This document shows, one piece after another, positions 62,999 to 64,000 of a stretch of DNA of 64,000 nt (positions are counted from its first letter, which is position 1; each line of letters opens with the position of its first letter). Below the pieces are notes generated by a model. It worked only from the letters and a program-made list of their open reading frames with translations. It searched no databases and was not told where the DNA came from. The DNA is from Lachnospiraceae bacterium (GTDB lineage: Bacteria; Bacillota; Clostridia; Lachnospirales; Lachnospiraceae): NCBI GenBank assembly GCA_024681795.1, contig JAILAD010000078.1, positions 145,524 to 209,523 of the forward strand, written 5' to 3'. A program made the position numbers and the translations under genes.

Positions 62999-64000
62999 TT
63001 AAAAAGGGAACCTCATTCTTCTTTTTCCCTTCATCATACCGGGCATCTGCTTCATCATCTTCTGCATCTGCTCAAACTGTTTGATAAAACGGTTTACTTC
63101 TGCTATATCAACACCCGCACCTTTTGCGATTCTGTGCTTACGTTTTGGATTCAGAATCTTCGGATTGCTTCTTTCCTGCGGTGTCATGGAAAGCACGATG
63201 GCTTCCAGACGGGCAAGCTGTTTTTCATCAATCGCGCCTTCAAGCTCATCCCTTGAAACCCCCATTCCCGGCATCATCCCGAGAATTGCACCGAGGCCTC
63301 CCATTTTACGCATCTGCTTCATACTTTCGAGATAATCGTTGAAATCGAATTTCCCTTTCTTCATCCGGGAAGCAATTTCGCGGTCCTTCTCTTCATCCAC
63401 TTCAAGCGTTTCCTGGGCTTTCTCAATCAGGCTTAAAACATCGCCCATTCCGAGAATACGGTTCGCCATACGGTCCGGATAAAACGGTTCAAGATCGGAT
63501 AATTTCTCGCCCATACCGACGAACAATAACGGTTTTCCGGTAACCGCTTTTACGGAAAGCGCCGCACCGCCTCTTGCATCACCGTCCATCTTGGTCAGGA
63601 TAATTCCATCTATTCCGATCTTTTCATTAAAGGATGTAGCTACGTTAACCGCATCCTGACCGGTCATGGCATCGACAATGAGAAGCGTCTGGTGAACTTC
63701 CACGTTTTTCTTGATATTCTGAAGTTCCGCCATCATTTCTTCATCGATATGGAGACGACCTGCCGTATCCAGAATTACAACGTTCAATCCGTTTTTCTTT
63801 GCATATTCGATTGCTGCTTTTGAAATATCCACGGGTGAATGGGAATCTCCCATGGAGAAAAATTCCACGCCGACCTTGCCCGCGTTTACTTTCAACTGTT
63901 CGATTGCCGCCGGACGATATACGTCACATGCGACCAAAAGCGGTTTCTTGCCTTTTTTCAGCATCTTTCCGGCAAGTTTTGCAGTGGTTGTCGTTTTACC
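62999..64000 (-). CDS. ffh: Signal recognition particle protein Ffh, C-terminal part
   Basis: The SRP GTPase that delivers nascent membrane and exported proteins to the Sec translocon. About 334 codons are in the window; the N-terminus is beyond the right edge, and the ATG at 63964 is internal. Visible: GKTTTTAKLAGKML at the edge (G1), DVYRPAAIEQL, ILDTAGRLHIDEE (G3), TKMDGDARGGAALS (G4), the GMGEKLSDLEPFYPDR closing motif, and the methionine-rich M domain ending MKQMPGMMKGKRRMRFPF. It is followed by rpsP as in most Firmicutes. Confidence 0.96.
   Translation of the reverse strand, partial: GKTTTTAKLAGKMLKKGKKPLLVACDVYRPAAIEQLKVNAGKVGVEFFSMGDSHSPVDISKAAIEYAKKNGLNVVILDTAGRLHIDEEMMAELQNIKKNVEVHQTLLIVDAMTGQDAVNVATSFNEKIGIDGIILTKMDGDARGGAALSVKAVTGKPLLFVGMGEKLSDLEPFYPDRMANRILGMGDVLSLIEKAQETLEVDEEKDREIASRMKKGKFDFNDYLESMKQMRKMGGLGAILGMMPGMGVSRDELEGAIDEKQLARLEAIVLSMTPQERSNPKILNPKRKHRIAKGAGVDIAEVNRFIKQFEQMQKMMKQMPGMMKGKRRMRFPF

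Noticed and set aside
1..64000. tRNA, rRNA or CRISPR arrays
   Set aside because: No tRNA-like T-loop GGTTCGAATC context with matching arms, no rRNA-like blocks and no regularly spaced repeats were found on reading both strands.

Overview
The window looks like chromosome from an anaerobic Firmicute of the Clostridia, most likely a Lachnospiraceae member. The grounds are the Firmicute-type ffh-rpsP-khpA-rimM-trmD and ylqF-rnhB-yraN gene orders, strong GGAGG ribosome sites, AT-rich intergenic DNA with sigma-A-like promoters, many very acidic proteins, and large Sec-exported lipoproteins. Genus-level assignment is inference. Every convincing gene except one (a DUF1292 protein at 679-1035) lies on the minus strand, so transcription runs from high to low coordinates. 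No tRNA, rRNA, CRISPR, integrase or transposase was seen.

Layout, low to high coordinates. 1-1035: 5' end of a glycogen-debranching-type enzyme, then the DUF1292 gene, sharing a divergent promoter region. 1039-22460: housekeeping run with a UvrD-like helicase, gltX, a GldA/GldFG-type ABC exporter, dut, rnhA, a MutS-like ATPase, cdd, punA, yjjG-type phosphatase, gpsA, plsY, der, a DUF512 radical-SAM protein, tyrS, yraN, rnhB, lepB, ylqF and a second lepB. 22509-29615: a large solute-binding-type lipoprotein, a BcrA-type ABC exporter and an M13 metallopeptidase. 29839-30189: rplS. 30307-55993: the unusual part, described next. 56315-59226: a NatAB-like exporter whose permease is fused to a CPBP protease. 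59260-64000: trmD, rimM, a membrane pseudo-serine-hydrolase, khpA, rpsP and the 3' part of ffh.

The 30-56 kb block carries a type IV secretion-like apparatus: a VirB2/TrbC-like pilin, a VirD4/TraG coupling ATPase, a VirB6/TrbL-like membrane protein, a PrgI (VirB3-like) protein and a VirB4 ATPase. Between and around these lie surface proteins: a beta-helix-like protein, an Ig-like membrane protein, an 1895-residue repeat protein, an Ig/chagasin-like lipoprotein, an 818-residue coiled-coil protein without signal peptide, and a STAS protein. No relaxase, integrase, excisionase or replication gene is present, so it does not look like a complete conjugative element. At the upstream end sits a small SARP/OmpR-type winged-helix regulator.

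A 32-nt motif containing two TGGACA units 11 nt apart occurs twice, 29/32 identical. One copy lies before the pilin gene and one before the 818-residue protein gene. This is the layout expected of SARP operators, and it suggests one regulon made of the secretion apparatus and a candidate substrate or partner.

The block sits exactly between trmD and rplS, which are neighbours in many Firmicutes. Other accessory genes split khpA from rimM and rplS from lepB. The locus therefore appears built into a core translation and secretion operon rather than carried on a recognisable mobile element.
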